From positions 1-64,000 of the forward strand of contig BATO01000024.1 in the NCBI GenBank assembly GCA_000474255.1: a stretch of 64,000 nt of DNA, given 5' to 3'. Source of the stretch: Aquipseudomonas alcaligenes MRY13-0052 (lineage in GTDB: Bacteria; Pseudomonadota; Gammaproteobacteria; Pseudomonadales; Pseudomonadaceae). The translations under genes were made by a program, and so were the position numbers. The notes under the pieces are model-generated. The model searched no databases, had not been told where the DNA came from, and saw nothing but the letters and a program-made list of their open reading frames with translations. Below are positions 49,368 through 62,600 of this stretch, piece after piece. Position 1 is the stretch's first letter, and each line of letters starts with the position of its first letter.

Positions 49368-52300
49368 GCCTCCACCTCGTTTGTTTCCGTGTTCGCCTGC
49401 GCCCCGGACGGCTGTTCGAGTTCGCGGCGATCGAACATTTCACTCATGGCGACCACGATCTTCCGCGGCCCCTCGAAGGGGTCGCGGGCGTGGGCCGCCA
49501 GCATGTTGTCGAGCAGCAGGACATCGCCCTTCTGCCAGCCCGGGCGCACGGCGCAGGCTTCGTAGAGTTCACCGACCTGCTGCATGATCGCGTCGCTGAT
49601 CGGCGAGCCGTCGCCGAAGTAGACATGCCGAGGCATGCGCTCCAGGCCGAACATGGCCAGGAGGTCATCACGGACATCGGCGTCCAGGCAGTGGATGTGA
49701 TGGAGCTGGACCTGGTTGAAGAAGCTTTTCTCCCCCGTCACCGGGTGGCGGATGATCGCCGGGCACGGCGTGCGGATCTGCAGCCCGTCGTTCTCCAGCC
49801 ACGACCACTGGATGCCGGCAACGCTGCAACGCGCCTCGACCTCCGCCCGCACCTCGGTCTTGAAGAAGTGCTGCCAGGGCACGTCCAGGTCGCTGCTGAA
49901 GGTGCGCACGTAGAGCAGCCCCTTGCGTTCGAACTGGTCACGCAGGGCCTCGGGCATCTGCCGATACATCTGCCGGCAGTCGACGATGGGCGTGGCGCCG
50001 CCGATGGGCGATGGCAGCTCGCAGAAGAACAGCTGCTTGCGCGGCCAGCGGTCCTGGTGCGAACCCTCGTTGTGGAACAGGATCATCTTCTGCTCGGGAT
50101 AGGGCGTGGAGCGGTAGGTGTTCTTGCCGCCCTCCTTCTTCGGCAGGTCGCCGTACTGGCCGTAGAGCCCGGGCTGCACCGCCTCGGCGAAGGCTTCGAA
50201 ATCGTGGATGTCGCGCAGGGCGAAGCCACGGAACAGGATCGAGGCGTGGCGGGCCAGCTTCGCTTCCAGCAACGGCCGGTTGGCCTTCGCCCAGTCGACC
50301 AGGTCGATGCCCGGGTCGCTGGGTTCCATCATCAATGGGAAATCCTGCCCGGGCACCACGAGGGTTTCCCGGATCGGGCCCTGGGCTTTCGCCGGGGTTC
50401 CGCCCTGGGCCTTCTTGAGGAACTTGCCCAGCTTGTCCGCCTTGTTGCGAACCGGCACCTCGGCGCTGGCCGCAGTGTGAATTGGCATGTCGATATCCTC
50501 CGATCTGATATTCGGGTCGCCCACGATCTGTTTAAGAATTCCGATCCAGACGCTTAGCAGGGCGTCGATGCGCTGCACGTCGAACAGCTCGCTGGCGAAC
50601 TGCCAGGTGCCCTGCAGGCCGTCTTCGGCGGCCTCCACGAACAGCGCCATGTCGAACTTGGAATAGGCGGTCGCCGACTCGATCGGCTCGATCCGCAGCC
50701 CCGCGACAGCGCGGCGCTGCAGCGGCAGGTCGCTCATCACGAAGAGCACCTGGACCAGCGGGTTGGCGCCCTTGTGGCGCGGCGCGGCAGCTGCCTCGAC
50801 GATCATGTCGAAGGGCAGGTCCTGGTGCTCGAAGGCGTTGAGTGCGGCCTGCCGGGTGTCGCCGAGGAAGGCCGAGAACGGCTGCGCGGCGGTATAGCGG
50901 GAGCGCACGGGCAGCACGTTGACGAAGAAGCCGATCAGGGCTTCCAGCTCCACCTGGCCACGCCCGGCCACGTCCACGCCGATGACGATGTCGTCGCTGG
51001 CGCCAATGCGGTGCAGCATGACCTGGAACGCCGCCAGCAGAACGTTGTAGAGCGTGGTGCCCTGGCTGCGGGCCAGCTCGTGCAAGCCACGACCAAGGGC
51101 CGGTTCGATCACGAACGACACTTCACGCCCCGCCAGGGAGGCATTGGCCGGTCGCGGCCGGTCGCTCGGCAGGGCCAGCAACCCGGAGCTGCCGGCCAGG
51201 TTCACGGCCCAGAAATCGGCCTGGACCTGCAAGGCACCACTGCGTTCGAGGTCTTGCTGCCAGGCGGCGAAGTCGGCGTATTGCAGGGGCAGCTCCGGCA
51301 GTGGCGCCGGGTCGTTCTCACGCAGGCGGCTGTAGATCTCCATCACCTCGCCAGCCAGGATCGACAGGGACCAGCCATCGGAAATGATGTGGTGCATGGC
51401 GAACAGCAACACGTGCTCCTCGGCATCGAGGCGCAGCAGCCGGGCCCGCAGCAACGGCGCGCTCAACAGGCTGATGGGGCTTTGCGCGTTGTCTTCCACC
51501 GCTGCAGCCACCCTGGCGTCGCGCTCATCGCGAGGCAGCGTGGACAGGTCGAGCAACGGCAGCTCGATGGCGAGGTGTTCGCTGATGATGGCGAGGGGGT
51601 CGCCCTCGTCATCGGCCACATAGGCCGTGCGCAGGATTTCGTGGCGGCGGATGACCTCATTCAGCGCCTGGGCGAGCAACGGCGCCTGCAGCTCGCCACC
51701 CAGGCGCAGGGCCATCGGCATGCCGTAGGCACCACTGGCGGAGAACTGCTCGATCATCCACAGCCGGCGTTGCGCCAGTGACAGCGTGGCCGCACCGGTG
51801 CGTCGGGTCACCAGCGGCTGGGCACGGGCCCGTGCGGCGTCCGGCTGTGCTGCGCGGCTGCGCAGGCGTTCGCCCAGGGCGCTGAGCACCGGTGCCTCGA
51901 AGAGGTCGCGCAGGCTCACCGGTTGCTCGATGCAGCGACGCAGGCGCGCCACCACCTGGGTGGCCAGCAGCGAGTGGCCGCCCAGCTCGAAGAAGTGGTC
52001 ACCACGGCCAACCCGCTCCAGCCCGAGGACGTCCTGCCAGACATCGGCCAGGCGCGCCTCCAGCTCATCGGCCGGCGCTTCGAAGCGCTGTTGTTGCGAG
52101 GCGGCGTCGGGGGCCGGCAAGGCCTTGCGGTCCAGCTTGCCGTTGGGGCTCAGGGGGAAGCTTTCCAGCAGCACCAGGCAACCGGGGACCATGTAGTCCG
52201 GCAGCTGCGCCTTGAGCCGCTCACCCACCGCTGCGCGCCAGCGGCCCTGCTCGTCGCCATCGGCAGCCAGCAAGCCCGGTTCCTGCGGCACCACGTAGCC

Positions 52301-55300
52301 GACGATCTGCAGGCCGTTGGCACCCGGCAGGGCCAGCACCACGGCGTCGCGCACGCTGTCCTGTTCCAGCAGGCGCGCTTCGATCTCGCCCAGTTCGATG
52401 CGGAAGCCACGGATCTTCACCTGATGGTCGACGCGGCCGACGTACTCGATTTCGCCCTCGGCGTTGTAGCGCGCCAGGTCGCCGGTGCGGTACAGGCGGG
52501 CACCCGGTTCGCTGGCGAAGGGGTCGGGGATGAAGCGCTCGGCGGTCAGGCCCGGGCGGTTGAAGTAACCCCGTGCCAGCAGCTCGCCGCCGATCACCAG
52601 CTCGCCGATCATGCCGACCGGCGCGGGCAAGCCCACTTCGTCCAGCAGGTAGATGCTGCGCCCGGGCAGCACCCGGCCAATGGGCAGGGTCAGCGGCAAC
52701 GGCCGTGCCTCGCTGACATAGGGCGCGCAATCCAGGGTGGTGGCGGTGACGGTGGCCTCGGTGGGGCCGTAGGTGTTGAGCAGGCGGATAGCGCCCAGCC
52801 CCGCCTGGCGCCAGGCCGACAGCCCTTCCGGCGGCATGGCCTCGCCACCGCTGTGGACCTGGCGCAGCGCGCCGTAGCTGCGCGGGCCGACCTCGGCGAA
52901 GTCGCGGGCGATCATGCTCCAGTAGGCGGTGGTGAGGTCGACGACGCTGATGCGTTTGTCCAGCAGCTCGCGGTAGAAGGTTTCGCTGTCCCAGATCTCG
53001 CTGCCGCGCAGCACCACCGCCGCCCCACAGATCAGCGCGGGGTAGAGCTGCTCGACGAAGCCGTCGAAGTTGAAGGTGGAGAACTGCAGCACCCGGTCTT
53101 CCGCACCGAGGTCGAAGAAGTCCAGGGCCACCCAGGCATGCCGGGCCAGGGCCTGATGGCTGATGCCCACGCCCTTGGGCCGGCCCGTCGAGCCCGAGGT
53201 GAACATGACGTAGGCCAGGTTATGCGGGTGCAGGTGCACCTGCGGGTCGCTGCTGTCGAGGCCTTGCCAGGCATCGTCGCGGTCCAGGCACAGGCGCGGC
53301 AGGCCGGCGGGAATCGGCAGGGTGTCCAGCAATGGCTGCTGGGTCAGGACCAGTGCCGCGCCGCTGTCTTCGATCATGCACAGCAGGCGGTCGGCCGGGT
53401 AGCCCGGGTCCAGCGGCACATAGGCGCCGCCGGCCTTGAGCACCGCCAGCAGGCCGATCACCAGGTCGAGCCCGCGCTCCACGGCGAGGCCGACCCGCAC
53501 ATCCGGCCCCACGCCCAGCGCCATCAGGTGCCGGGCCAGGCGGTTGGCACGGGCGTTGAGCTCGGCATAGGACAACTGGCGGCTCTCGAACAGCAGCGCC
53601 GCGGCGGTCGGCGTGGTGCCGGCCTGGTCCTCGAACAGCTGGTGCACGAAGCGCTCGCTGGGGTAATCCAGGGTGGCGCTGCTCCATTGCCCGACCAGTT
53701 GCTGCCGCTCGCCGGCATCCAGGTAGTCCAGGCTGCCCAGCGCGGCCTGGGGTTGCGCGGCCATCAGCCCGATCAGGCTCGACAGGTGGCCCGCCAGGCG
53801 CTGCACCACCGCCTCGGTGAAGTGCGCCTTGTCGTAGCTGAACTCCAGGACCAGGCCGTCTTCCAGGCTGACGCTCAGGGTCAGCGGGTAGTTGGTGCGC
53901 TCGTGGTTGGCCACCTCGCCGAAGCGCACCCCCTGGGGGGCGCCTTGCTGCAGCGCGGCGGACATGGGGTAGTTCTCGAACACCATCAGGGTGTCGAACA
54001 GGCTCTCACCGCCCTGCCCCGCCCAGCGCTGGATTTCGTACAGGGGCGTGTGCTCGTGGTCGCGCAGCTCCAGGTTGAGCGCCTGCACCTGCTCCAGCCA
54101 GTGCGTCACGCTCTGCTGCGGTGCCGGCGCAGCGATCACCGGCAGCGTGTTGATGAACAGGCCGACCTGCTCTTCGATGCCCGGCAGCTCCGCCGGGCGA
54201 CCGGCGACCGTTGCACCGAATGCCACCGTCGTTTGCCCCGTGTAGCGCTGCAGCAGCAGCAACCAGGCGGCTTGCACCAGGGTGTTGAGGGTGACCTTGG
54301 CGTGTCGGGCCGCCTCTTGCAGCCCGTGGCTGCGGGCAGGGTCGAACTGCACACGGTGGTCGCCGTAGCCACTGGCGGCCAACGGCATGGGGTTGGCCCT
54401 GGCCAGGCGGGTCGGCTCCTCCAGGGTCGCCAGCAGGGGGCGCCAGAACTGCTCGCTGGCCTGGGCGTCACGCTGTTGCAACCAACCGATGTAGTCGGCG
54501 TAGCGCCCTGCGCGGCCGGGCAGCGGCTGGCCGGCGTAATGCTGCAGCACCTCGCCCAGCAGCAGGGACAGGCTCCAGCCGTCCACCAGGATGTGGTGAT
54601 GGGTCAGGACCAGGTGGCAACGGCCTTCCGCCAGTTGCACCAGCTTGATCCGCAGCAGCGGCGCGCTGCTCAGTTCGAAGCCGCGGTTGCGCTCGTCATC
54701 CGCCAGGGCATCCAGTGCCTGGGCGCTGTCCGCCTGCGCCCGCCAGTCGAGCACCTCGAAGGGCATGTCCACGCGGCGCTGGACGATCTGCAGCGGCTTC
54801 TCCATGTCGGCTTGCCAGAGAAACGCACTGCGCAGCACGTCGTGACGGTCCATCGCGTGCTGCCAGGCATCGCGGAAGCGCTGCGGCTCCAGGCCCTCGG
54901 CATCCACGCGCAGCTGGTTGACGTACTCCGCGCGCGATTCCTGGTAGAGGCTGTGGAACAGCATGCCCTGCTGCATCGGCGACAGCGGGTAGATGTCCTG
55001 CAGCTGCGCCACCGGGCCCGGCAGGGCATCCAGCTGCTGCTGGGTGAGCGGCATCAGCGGGAAGTCGGACGGCGTCACGCCCTGCTCGCCACTGGCGCAG
55101 CAATGCTCGACCAGTGCGCGCAGTTCGTGGGCGAAGTCATCGGCCAGCGCCTGAACCGTCGCCGCGTCGAAGCACTCATTGCTGTAGCACCAGTCGATGG
55201 CCAACTGGCCGTCGTAGACCTGCCCGTTCAGCACCAGGCCGTTGGGCAGCGGCGCCTCCAGGCTTTGCTCGCGCCCGGCGGGCTCCTTGGCCGGCACGAA

Positions 55301-58300
55301 CAGGCCGCCCTCGGCAGCGAAGCTGCCATCGAGCTGGCCCAGGTAGTTGAAGGTGACGCTCGGTGCCGGCAGGGCCGCCATCCGTGCCGGCACCTCGCCC
55401 GCCCCCAGGTAGCGCAGGGCGGTGAAGCCAACGCCGCCGTCCGGGACGCTGCGCAGGTCTTCCTTGATGCGCTTGATCGAGTCGCCCAGGCTGCCCTGCG
55501 GGTGCAGGTGCACGGGGAAGAAGCTGGTGAACCAGCCCAGGGTCTGGCTGACGTCGAGCACGTCGCCCAGGTCCTCGCGACCGTGCCCTTCGAGCTGCAC
55601 CAGGGCCGAGAGGTTGCCGGTCCAACGGCAAAGCACCCGGGCCAGCGCCGTGAGCAGCAAATCATTGATGCGCGTGCGATAGGCCGCCGGCGCGTCCTGC
55701 AGCAGGCGGCGGGTGGTGTCCTTGTCCAGGCGCGCGTTGGCATGGGCCGCCTGGCGGTAGGTGGCGCGCCCTTCGCGCTGCTGCGGCAAGCCGGGTTGGG
55801 CATCGCCCAGGTAGGCCTGCCAGAACTCGAATTCAGCCTCGGCGTCCGCACGGGTGGCATGGGCCTGCAGCCGCTCAGCCCAGGCCTTGACCGACGCACC
55901 CTTCGGCGCGAAGACAGGGGCCTCGCCACGGGCGGCTTGGGCATAGGCCTGTTGCAGGTCGTCGAACAGCACCCGCCACGACACGCCGTCCACGGCCAGG
56001 TGGTGGATCACCACCAGCAACCGCTGGCCGGCGTCGCCCATGTCGACCAGCACCACGCGCAGCAAGGGCCCGTGCTCCAGATCCAGGCTGCCCTGCACCT
56101 CATCGCACAGCGCCGCCAACTGCGCCGGTTCGGCCAATTGACGCTGCGCCAGCACCGGTTCGCCGGCGGGCGCCGCGAAGTGCGCCTGCCAAACGCCGGA
56201 AACCTGGGTGAACCTGAGGCGCAGCGCGTCGTGCCGCTGCACCAGGGCGCCCAGCGCCTGCTCCAGCACATCGGCCTGCAGGGGCTGCGCGGGATGCAGC
56301 AGCACCGATTGGTTCCAATGGTGGGCATCCGGCCATTGGGCGTCGAAGAACATCCTCTGCGCCGGCAACAGCGGGGTGCTACCGGTCAGGGGGCCCTGCT
56401 CCACCGTTGCCGGGCCGTTATCGTGGCGGGCGACGGCCGCCAGGGCCTCGATGGTCTGATGCTGGAACAGGTCCTTGGGGCTGATGAGGATGCCCTTTTG
56501 CCGGGCCCGGCTGACGACCTGGATGGAGACGATGGAGTCGCCGCCCAGTTCGAAGAAATTGTCCTGCGCACCCACCTGCGCAACACCCAGAATCTCCTGC
56601 CAGATCGCAGCCAGGTGCTGCTGCGTCGCGGTGGCTGGCGCCACATAGGCCTTGCGCGACTGCCCGGCTTCCGGCTGTGGCAGCGCCTTGCGCTCCAGCT
56701 TGCCGTTGGGACTTAGCGGCATGGCATCCAGCAGCACCCACTGGGCTGGGACCATATAGTCCGGCAGCCCCTGGCGCAGCTGACTGGCCAGTTGTTCGGT
56801 GTCCAGATCGACCTGCGCCGGGACCACATAGCCAACAAGGCGCTGGTCGACCGCCAGCACCACGGCTTCGCGGACTTCAGCCAGTTCCATCAAACGGGCT
56901 TCGATCTCGCCCAGTTCGATGCGCAGGCCACGGATTTTCACTTGATGGTCGATACGGCCGGCGTATTCGATCACGCCGTCCGGGCGATAACGCGCCAGGT
57001 CGCCGGTGCGGTACATGCGTTCGCCGGCTACGAAGGGGTTGGCAACGAAACGCTCAGCCGTGAGTGCTGGGCGACGGTGGTAACCCCGGGCCAGGCCCTC
57101 GCCGGCCAGGTACAGCTCACCCAGTACACCCACCGGCACTGGTTCCAGATTGCTGTCGAGGATGTAGCAACCGAGGTTGGCAATCGGCTGGCCGATGGGC
57201 ACACCGTCTTTGCCTTCATCGCGGCAGGTCCAGTGGGTGACGTCGATAGCCGCTTCAGTGGGGCCATAGAGGTTGTACAAACCAGCTTGCGGCAGGCGTG
57301 CAAACACTTGCTGCTGCGCATCCACCGGCAGGGCTTCACCACTGCAAATGATGCGTTTGAGGTTGCTGCAACGCTCTACCTGCGGGTCCAGCAGGAAGGC
57401 CTGCAGCATCGAAGGCACGAAGTGCAGCGTGGTGATGTTTTCCTGCTCGATCAGGCTTACCAGCTTGGCCGGGTCGCGGTGATCACCGGGAGCAGCGACG
57501 ACCAAACGAGCGCCCGTCATCAGTGGCCAGAAGAATTCCCACACCGACACATCGAAGCTGAACGGCGTCTTTTGCAGCACGCTGTCGCTGGCATCCAGAC
57601 CATAAGCCTGCTGCATCCAGCACAGACGGTTGGTCAGGGCGGAATGACGGTTGCCAGCGCCCTTGGGTTTACCGGTGGAGCCGGAGGTGTAGATCACATA
57701 GGCGAGGTTTTCAGCATCGAGCACGACACCGGGGTTGGTCTCCGGGAAGTCACCCGGTAGCGGCTGATCCAGATCGATACGCTGCACACCTGCGGCCAGC
57801 GGCAAGTCGAGATGTGATTGGCTCAGCAGCAGTTTCACGGCGCTGTCGTCGAGCATGTAGGCCAGACGCTCGGCGGGGTACTCCGGGTCCAGGGGCACAT
57901 AGGCGCCACCGGCCTTGAGAATGGCCAGCAGCCCCACGACCATTTCGATGGAACGTTCAACGGCGATGCCCACCAGGCTGTCCGGCCCCACGCCACGAGC
58001 GATCAGCGCGTGAGCCAGGCGGTTGGCGCGGCGGTTGAGTTCGGCGTAGCTGAGCGTTTCAGCGCCAAAGGCCAGGGCCAGCGCATCGGGATTGCACAAC
58101 ACCTGGGCTTCGATCAGGTGGTGGACCGGGGTGCCCAGCGGGTACTCGGTGGCGGTGGCGTTCCAGCCGTGCAGCTGGGTTTCGCGCTCCTCGATGGACA
58201 GCATCGGCAGTGCAGCGATGGGTGCATCGGGTTGGGCGAGGATGGCTTCCAGCAGGCCCAGCCAGTGACCGGCCATGCGCGCGATGGTTGCAGCCTCGAA

Positions 58301-59665
58301 CAGGTCGGTGGCGTACACCAGGGTGGCGCTCAGGCCGTCGCCTTCATCACAGGTTTCCAGGGTCAGGTCCAGCTGCGCGGTGCCGCTGTCCCAGGTCAGG
58401 CTTTCCACCGTCAGGCCGGGCAAGCCGGCAAGTGCGCCGCCCTTGGCCTGGTGGTTGTACATCACCTGGAACAGAGGGTTGTGACTGAGGCTGCGCTCGG
58501 GTTGCAGCGCCTCCACCAGTTGTTCGAAGGGCAGGTCCTGGTAGGCCTGCGCTTCCAGCCCCATCTGTTGCAGTTGCTGCAGCAATTCGCTGAAGCGGGT
58601 GTGGCCATGCATCACGCCCTGGAACACCTGGGTGTTGATGAACAGCCCGATCAGCCGCTCGCTTTCCCGGCGGTTGCGGTTGGCCATGGGCACACCCACG
58701 CGCACCTCGGCCTGGCCGCTGTAGCGGTGCAGCAGCACCTGGAACGACGCCAGGAGCAGCGAGAACAGCGTGGTGTCCTGGCTACGAGCGAGCGCCTTCA
58801 GGGCAGCGGCCAGCCGGGCCGGCAGCGGAATGTCGAAACGGGCGCCACGGTGGCTCTGCACCGGGGGGCGCGCATGGTCGGTGGGCAGTTCGAGCAGCGC
58901 CCGGCCTTCACCGAGGCGCTCCTTCCACCAGCCCAGCTGGCGCTCGCGCTCACCGGCTTCCAGCCATTGGCGCTGCCAGGCGGCGTAGTCGCGGAACTGG
59001 ATCGGCAAGGGCTCCAGCTGCGCAGTGGTGTGTTCGACGGCGGCTTTGTAGAGCGCCAGCAGGTCATCGACCATCACGCCCATGGACCAGCCATCGGTGA
59101 TGCTGTGATGGAGCACCACCACCAGCACCTGCTCCGCCTCTCCCGTGCACACCAGTGCCGCGCGGATCAGCGGGCCCTTTTCGAGATCGAAGGGTTCGAG
59201 GATGCGCGCTTCCAGGTAGTCGTTCAGCACGTGTTCTTGCCCTGCCCCGGCCTGCAGGCGGGTGACGTCCAGGGTGAAGTCGAGCGCCTCTTCGATCTGC
59301 TGGTGGACCTCGCCGTCTTCTTCGACGAAGCGGGTGCGCAGGCTTTCATGACGGTCGATAAGCCCATGGAAGGCCTGTTCCAGCGCGCCGGCATCTACCG
59401 CGCCCTGGAGTCGCAGCACCACCGGAATGTGGTAGGCGGCGCTGTGCGGGTCGAGCTTCCAGAGGAACCATTGCCGCTGCTGCGCATAGGACAGCCCATG
59501 GCGGCCGCGCTCGCAGGCCGGGACGATGGGCAGGCGCGCCACGTCGATGCCCATCTGGCCCAGCTTGGCGAAGAACTGCCGACGCTTGCCGGCGTCCAGG
59601 CCACGCAGGCGCTCGATCAGTTCCTCAGCGCGGATATCCCGTGCGGCGCCTTGCTTAAGCATCAT
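49364..59665 (-). CDS. pyoverdine NRPS with C-terminal aspartate beta-hydroxylase
   Basis: This synthetase has 3433 residues. Domains, approximately: C1 55-490 (HHSITDGW), A1 510-1000, T1 near 1040 (GGDSI), epimerase 1095-1530 ([10 protein letters not shown]), C2 1550-1980 ([19 protein letters not shown]), A2 2005-2520, T2 near 2560 (GGHSL), C3 2620-3050 (HHIISDGW), and a TauD/SyrP-like Fe(II)/2-oxoglutarate hydroxylase 3060-3433. A1 residues D-V-W-H-I-S-L-I-D indicate Ser (made D by the epimerase). A2 residues D-G-E-D-H-G-T-V-T resemble the Lys code of Pseudomonas. The hydroxylase iron ligands appear as H-N-E in [11 protein letters not shown] and the His of [13 protein letters not shown]3 has no A domain of its own; it should work with the Asp module of the next protein. 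The start [10 protein letters not shown] has GGAG upstream and overlaps the preceding NRPS by 11 bases. Confidence 0.92.
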   Translation of the reverse strand: MMLKQGAARDIRAEELIERLRGLDAGKRRQFFAKLGQMGIDVARLPIVPACERGRHGLSYAQQRQWFLWKLDPHSAAYHIPVVLRLQGAVDAGALEQAFHGLIDRHESLRTRFVEEDGEVHQQIEEALDFTLDVTRLQAGAGQEHVLNDYLEARILEPFDLEKGPLIRAALVCTGEAEQVLVVVLHHSITDGWSMGVMVDDLLALYKAAVEHTTAQLEPLPIQFRDYAAWQRQWLEAGERERQLGWWKERLGEGRALLELPTDHARPPVQSHRGARFDIPLPARLAAALKALARSQDTTLFSLLLASFQVLLHRYSGQAEVRVGVPMANRNRRESERLIGLFINTQVFQGVMHGHTRFSELLQQLQQMGLEAQAYQDLPFEQLVEALQPERSLSHNPLFQVMYNHQAKGGALAGLPGLTVESLTWDSGTAQLDLTLETCDEGDGLSATLVYATDLFEAATIARMAGHWLGLLEAILAQPDAPIAALPMLSIEERETQLHGWNATATEYPLGTPVHHLIEAQVLCNPDALALAFGAETLSYAELNRRANRLAHALIARGVGPDSLVGIAVERSIEMVVGLLAILKAGGAYVPLDPEYPAERLAYMLDDSAVKLLLSQSHLDLPLAAGVQRIDLDQPLPGDFPETNPGVVLDAENLAYVIYTSGSTGKPKGAGNRHSALTNRLCWMQQAYGLDASDSVLQKTPFSFDVSVWEFFWPLMTGARLVVAAPGDHRDPAKLVSLIEQENITTLHFVPSMLQAFLLDPQVERCSNLKRIICSGEALPVDAQQQVFARLPQAGLYNLYGPTEAAIDVTHWTCRDEGKDGVPIGQPIANLGCYILDSNLEPVPVGVLGELYLAGEGLARGYHRRPALTAERFVANPFVAGERMYRTGDLARYRPDGVIEYAGRIDHQVKIRGLRIELGEIEARLMELAEVREAVVLAVDQRLVGYVVPAQVDLDTEQLASQLRQGLPDYMVPAQWVLLDAMPLSPNGKLERKALPQPEAGQSRKAYVAPATATQQHLAAIWQEILGVAQVGAQDNFFELGGDSIVSIQVVSRARQKGILISPKDLFQHQTIEALAAVARHDNGPATVEQGPLTGSTPLLPAQRMFFDAQWPDAHHWNQSVLLHPAQPLQADVLEQALGALVQRHDALRLRFTQVSGVWQAHFAAPAGEPVLAQRQLAEPAQLAALCDEVQGSLDLEHGPLLRVVLVDMGDAGQRLLVVIHHLAVDGVSWRVLFDDLQQAYAQAARGEAPVFAPKGASVKAWAERLQAHATRADAEAEFEFWQAYLGDAQPGLPQQREGRATYRQAAHANARLDKDTTRRLLQDAPAAYRTRINDLLLTALARVLCRWTGNLSALVQLEGHGREDLGDVLDVSQTLGWFTSFFPVHLHPQGSLGDSIKRIKEDLRSVPDGGVGFTALRYLGAGEVPARMAALPAPSVTFNYLGQLDGSFAAEGGLFVPAKEPAGREQSLEAPLPNGLVLNGQVYDGQLAIDWCYSNECFDAATVQALADDFAHELRALVEHCCASGEQGVTPSDFPLMPLTQQQLDALPGPVAQLQDIYPLSPMQQGMLFHSLYQESRAEYVNQLRVDAEGLEPQRFRDAWQHAMDRHDVLRSAFLWQADMEKPLQIVQRRVDMPFEVLDWRAQADSAQALDALADDERNRGFELSSAPLLRIKLVQLAEGRCHLVLTHHHILVDGWSLSLLLGEVLQHYAGQPLPGRAGRYADYIGWLQQRDAQASEQFWRPLLATLEEPTRLARANPMPLAASGYGDHRVQFDPARSHGLQEAARHAKVTLNTLVQAAWLLLLQRYTGQTTVAFGATVAGRPAELPGIEEQVGLFINTLPVIAAPAPQQSVTHWLEQVQALNLELRDHEHTPLYEIQRWAGQGGESLFDTLMVFENYPMSAALQQGAPQGVRFGEVANHERTNYPLTLSVSLEDGLVLEFSYDKAHFTEAVVQRLAGHLSSLIGLMAAQPQAALGSLDYLDAGERQQLVGQWSSATLDYPSERFVHQLFEDQAGTTPTAAALLFESRQLSYAELNARANRLARHLMALGVGPDVRVGLAVERGLDLVIGLLAVLKAGGAYVPLDPGYPADRLLCMIEDSGAALVLTQQPLLDTLPIPAGLPRLCLDRDDAWQGLDSSDPQVHLHPHNLAYVMFTSGSTGRPKGVGISHQALARHAWVALDFFDLGAEDRVLQFSTFNFDGFVEQLYPALICGAAVVLRGSEIWDSETFYRELLDKRISVVDLTTAYWSMIARDFAEVGPRSYGALRQVHSGGEAMPPEGLSAWRQAGLGAIRLLNTYGPTEATVTATTLDCAPYVSEARPLPLTLPIGRVLPGRSIYLLDEVGLPAPVGMIGELVIGGELLARGYFNRPGLTAERFIPDPFASEPGARLYRTGDLARYNAEGEIEYVGRVDHQVKIRGFRIELGEIEARLLEQDSVRDAVVLALPGANGLQIVGYVVPQEPGLLAADGDEQGRWRAAVGERLKAQLPDYMVPGCLVLLESFPLSPNGKLDRKALPAPDAASQQQRFEAPADELEARLADVWQDVLGLERVGRGDHFFELGGHSLLATQVVARLRRCIEQPVSLRDLFEAPVLSALGERLRSRAAQPDAARARAQPLVTRRTGAATLSLAQRRLWMIEQFSASGAYGMPMALRLGGELQAPLLAQALNEVIRRHEILRTAYVADDEGDPLAIISEHLAIELPLLDLSTLPRDERDARVAAAVEDNAQSPISLLSAPLLRARLLRLDAEEHVLLFAMHHIISDGWSLSILAGEVMEIYSRLRENDPAPLPELPLQYADFAAWQQDLERSGALQVQADFWAVNLAGSSGLLALPSDRPRPANASLAGREVSFVIEPALGRGLHELARSQGTTLYNVLLAAFQVMLHRIGASDDIVIGVDVAGRGQVELEALIGFFVNVLPVRSRYTAAQPFSAFLGDTRQAALNAFEHQDLPFDMIVEAAAAPRHKGANPLVQVLFVMSDLPLQRRAVAGLRIEPIESATAYSKFDMALFVEAAEDGLQGTWQFASELFDVQRIDALLSVWIGILKQIVGDPNIRSEDIDMPIHTAASAEVPVRNKADKLGKFLKKAQGGTPAKAQGPIRETLVVPGQDFPLMMEPSDPGIDLVDWAKANRPLLEAKLARHASILFRGFALRDIHDFEAFAEAVQPGLYGQYGDLPKKEGGKNTYRSTPYPEQKMILFHNEGSHQDRWPRKQLFFCELPSPIGGATPIVDCRQMYRQMPEALRDQFERKGLLYVRTFSSDLDVPWQHFFKTEVRAEVEARCSVAGIQWSWLENDGLQIRTPCPAIIRHPVTGEKSFFNQVQLHHIHCLDADVRDDLLAMFGLERMPRHVYFGDGSPISDAIMQQVGELYEACAVRPGWQKGDVLLLDNMLAAHARDPFEGPRKIVVAMSEMFDRRELEQPSGAQANTETNEVEA
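50486..50501 (-). promoter_or_regulatory. internal Shine-Dalgarno and ATG before the hydroxylase domain
   Basis: Inside the large NRPS gene the minus strand reads GGAGGATATCGACATG: a full GGAGG with eight bases to an in-frame ATG (50488) at the border between the condensation domain and the hydroxylase. Starting there would give a free-standing hydroxylase of 374 residues ([13 protein letters not shown]...). This may be a relic of a once separate gene or a working internal start. Confidence 0.5.
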
Positions 59666-62600
59666 CTTTCTCCAGTTCGTCCAGCGCGTCGAAAATCATG
59701 TCGTACTCGTCATCCAGCCCACCCTTGCCCTGCTGGGACTCCAGATAGGCCGCCAGCTCGGCCAGGGTCCGCGCCAGGTAGAAGTCACGCAGGGGCACCT
59801 CGATGCCCAGGTCGTCGCGCAGCCGCGAAGACAGCATGACCAGTTGCAGGGAGTGGCCTCCCAGCTCGAAGAAGTTGTCGTGGCGGCCCACCCGTTCCAG
59901 GCCCAGCAGGGCCTGCCAGATGTCTGCCAGGCGCTGTTCCAACTCGCTTGCGGGCGCCTCATAGGCGCGCTGCTGCAGGGCAGCATCCAGTGCCGGCAGG
60001 GCCTTGCGGTCGAGCTTGCCGTTGGTGGTCAGGGGCAGGTGGTCGAGGAACAGCAGGTGCGCCGGCACCATGTAGTCCGGCAGGTGTTCGCGCAGGTGCG
60101 CCTTCAGCGCGTCACGCAGAGCGACTTCGTCGAGGCTACTGCCGTGCACCAGGTAGGCCACCAGCTGCGGGCCGCCATTGCCGTCCTGGGCCAGCACCGC
60201 GGCTTCGCGGATCGCTTTGTGTGCCAGCAGCTGCGCCTCGATCTCGCCCAGCTCGATGCGGAAGCCGCGGATCTTCACCTGCTGGTCCAGGCGGCCGATG
60301 TACTCGATCACGCCGTCACTGCGGTAGCGCGCCAGGTCACCGGTGCGGTACAGCCGCTCGCCGAGACTGGAGAACGGGTCCGGCACGAAGCGCGTGGCGC
60401 TCAATGCAGGGCGCTTCAGGTAGCCGCGAGCCAGGCCCGGGCCGCCAACGTAGAGCTCACCGGTGCAGCCTTGAGCCACCGGGTTAAGCGCGCCGTCGAG
60501 CAGGTACCAGGTGAGGTCAGGGATGGCTTCACCAATGGGGCTGCTGGCGCCCTGTTGCAGGTCGTCAAGGGACAGCGGTCGCCAGGTCACATGCACCGTG
60601 GTTTCGGTGATGCCGTACATATTCACCAGGCGCGGTGCGCTGTCGCCAAAGCGTTCGAACCAGGGCGCCAGGCCTTTTACTTCCAGTGCTTCACCGCCGA
60701 ACACCACATAGCGCAGAGCCGAGGCCTGATCGTTTGCCGTGCAAGCCACGCCCATCAGCGCCTTGAACGCCGAGGGCGTCTGGTTCAGCACGGTGACGCC
60801 TTCGCGGCAGAGCAGCGTGTGGAACTCGTCCGGCGAGCGGGTCACCCACTGCGGCACGATCACCAGACGGCCGCCATAGAGCAGCGCGCCAAAGATTTCC
60901 CACACCGAGAAGTCGAAGGCGAAGGAATGGAACAGGCTCCAGACATCCTGCGGCCCGAAGTTGAACCAGGCATCGGTGGCGGTGAACAGGCGCATGGCGT
61001 TGGCATGGCTGAGCAGTGCGCCCTTGGGCTGGCCGGTGGAGCCGGAGGTGTAGATGACATAGGCCAGGTTGGCGGGGCTGAGGGCGACATTGGGGTTGTC
61101 GTCGCGACCCTGGCCATCGTCGGGCTCCAGGGGCAGGACACGGACCTGTTCAGGAATGATCAGGCGCTCGCGAGCGCTGTCTTCGGCCAGCAGCAATTGC
61201 AGTCCACTGTCTTCGATCAGGAAGGCCAGGCGATCTTCCGGGTAGGCCGGGTCGAGGGGCACATAGGCACCGCCAGCCTTGAGAATGGCCAGCAAGCCGA
61301 CGATCACTTCCAGGCCACGACCGGCAGCCAGGCCGACCAGGCTGTCGGGTCGCACGCCTTCAGCAATCAGGCGGTGGGCCAGGCGGTTGGCACGGCGATT
61401 GAGCTCGCCATAGGCCAGGGTCTGGCCCTCGAAGCTCAGGGCAATGGAATCCGGCGACTCGGCGGCGCGCTGTTCGAACAGCTGGTGCAGGCAGGTATCC
61501 ACCGGGAAGTGCGCAGGCGCGGGGTTCCAGGCTTGCAGGTTGGCTTGCTGCTCACTGTTCGACAGCATCGGCAGCTCGGCCAGGCGCTGGTTCGGGTGGG
61601 CGACCATGGCGGTGAGCAGGTTGCGCCAGTGGTCGGCCAGGCGCTCCACGGTGGCGGCTTCGAACAGGTCGGTGGCGTAGGTGAAGATCGCCTGCAGGCC
61701 TGCGCCGTCGACGATATCCAGGCTCAGGTCGAACTGCGCGTCGCGGCCGTCCACGGCAATCTGTTCGAAGGCCAGCCCCGGCAGTTCGGGCCGTTGTGCG
61801 TAGAGGTCATGCTGGTAGTTGAACAGCACCTCGAATAGCGGGCTGCGGCCCAGGCTGCGCTCGGGCTGCAAGGCTTCGACGAGCTGCTCGAATGGCAGGT
61901 CCTGGTTGGCCTGGGCATCCAGCGTGGTCTGCCGGGCCTGTTGCAGAAGCTGGCTGAAGGTCGACTGTTCGTCCACCTGCGCCGTGAGCACCTGGGTATT
62001 CACGAAGAAGCCGATCAGGCCTTCGGTTTCCAGGCGGTTGCGGTTGGCGATGGGCACGCCGATGCGGATATCGCCCTGGCCGCTGTAGCGCGCCAACAGC
62101 ACCTGGAAGGCCACCAGCAGGAGCATGAACGGCGTGCCGCCCTGCTCCCGGGCACAGGTACGGATCGAGTGTGCGAACGCGTCGCCAAGGTCCAGGTCCA
62201 GGCGGGCTGCCCGTCTGTTGCGCTCAGCGGGGCGCGCATGGTCGGTGGGCAGCTCCAGCGTCGGGGCCTGCCCACCCAGTTGCGCCACCCAGTAATCCAG
62301 TTGGCGACGGCGCGCCTCGGAGTCCATCCACTGGCGCTGCCAGGCGGCGTAGTCGGCGTACTGGATAACCAGCGGCGGCAAGGCAACGGCCTCACCACGG
62401 CGGCCAGCGGCGTAGAGCGCCAGCAGTTCATCCACCATTACCCGCATCGACCAGGCATCGGACACGATGTGGTGCTGGGTCAGCAGCAGCACGTGCTCAT
62501 CCGCTGCCAGGCGCCACACATGCACCCGCAGCAGCGGGCCCTGGCGCAGGTCGAAGGTCCGGCGCGCTTCCTGGGCGATGGCGTTGTCCAGCGCTGCAGG

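Noticed and set aside
51923-56716. A very long open frame (about 1600 codons) on the plus strand opposite the large minus-strand NRPS gene
   Set aside because: It mirrors the codon structure of the NRPS gene in high-GC DNA, has a low-complexity composition rich in Gly, Ala, Gln, His and Arg, and shows no domain. It is an antisense shadow.
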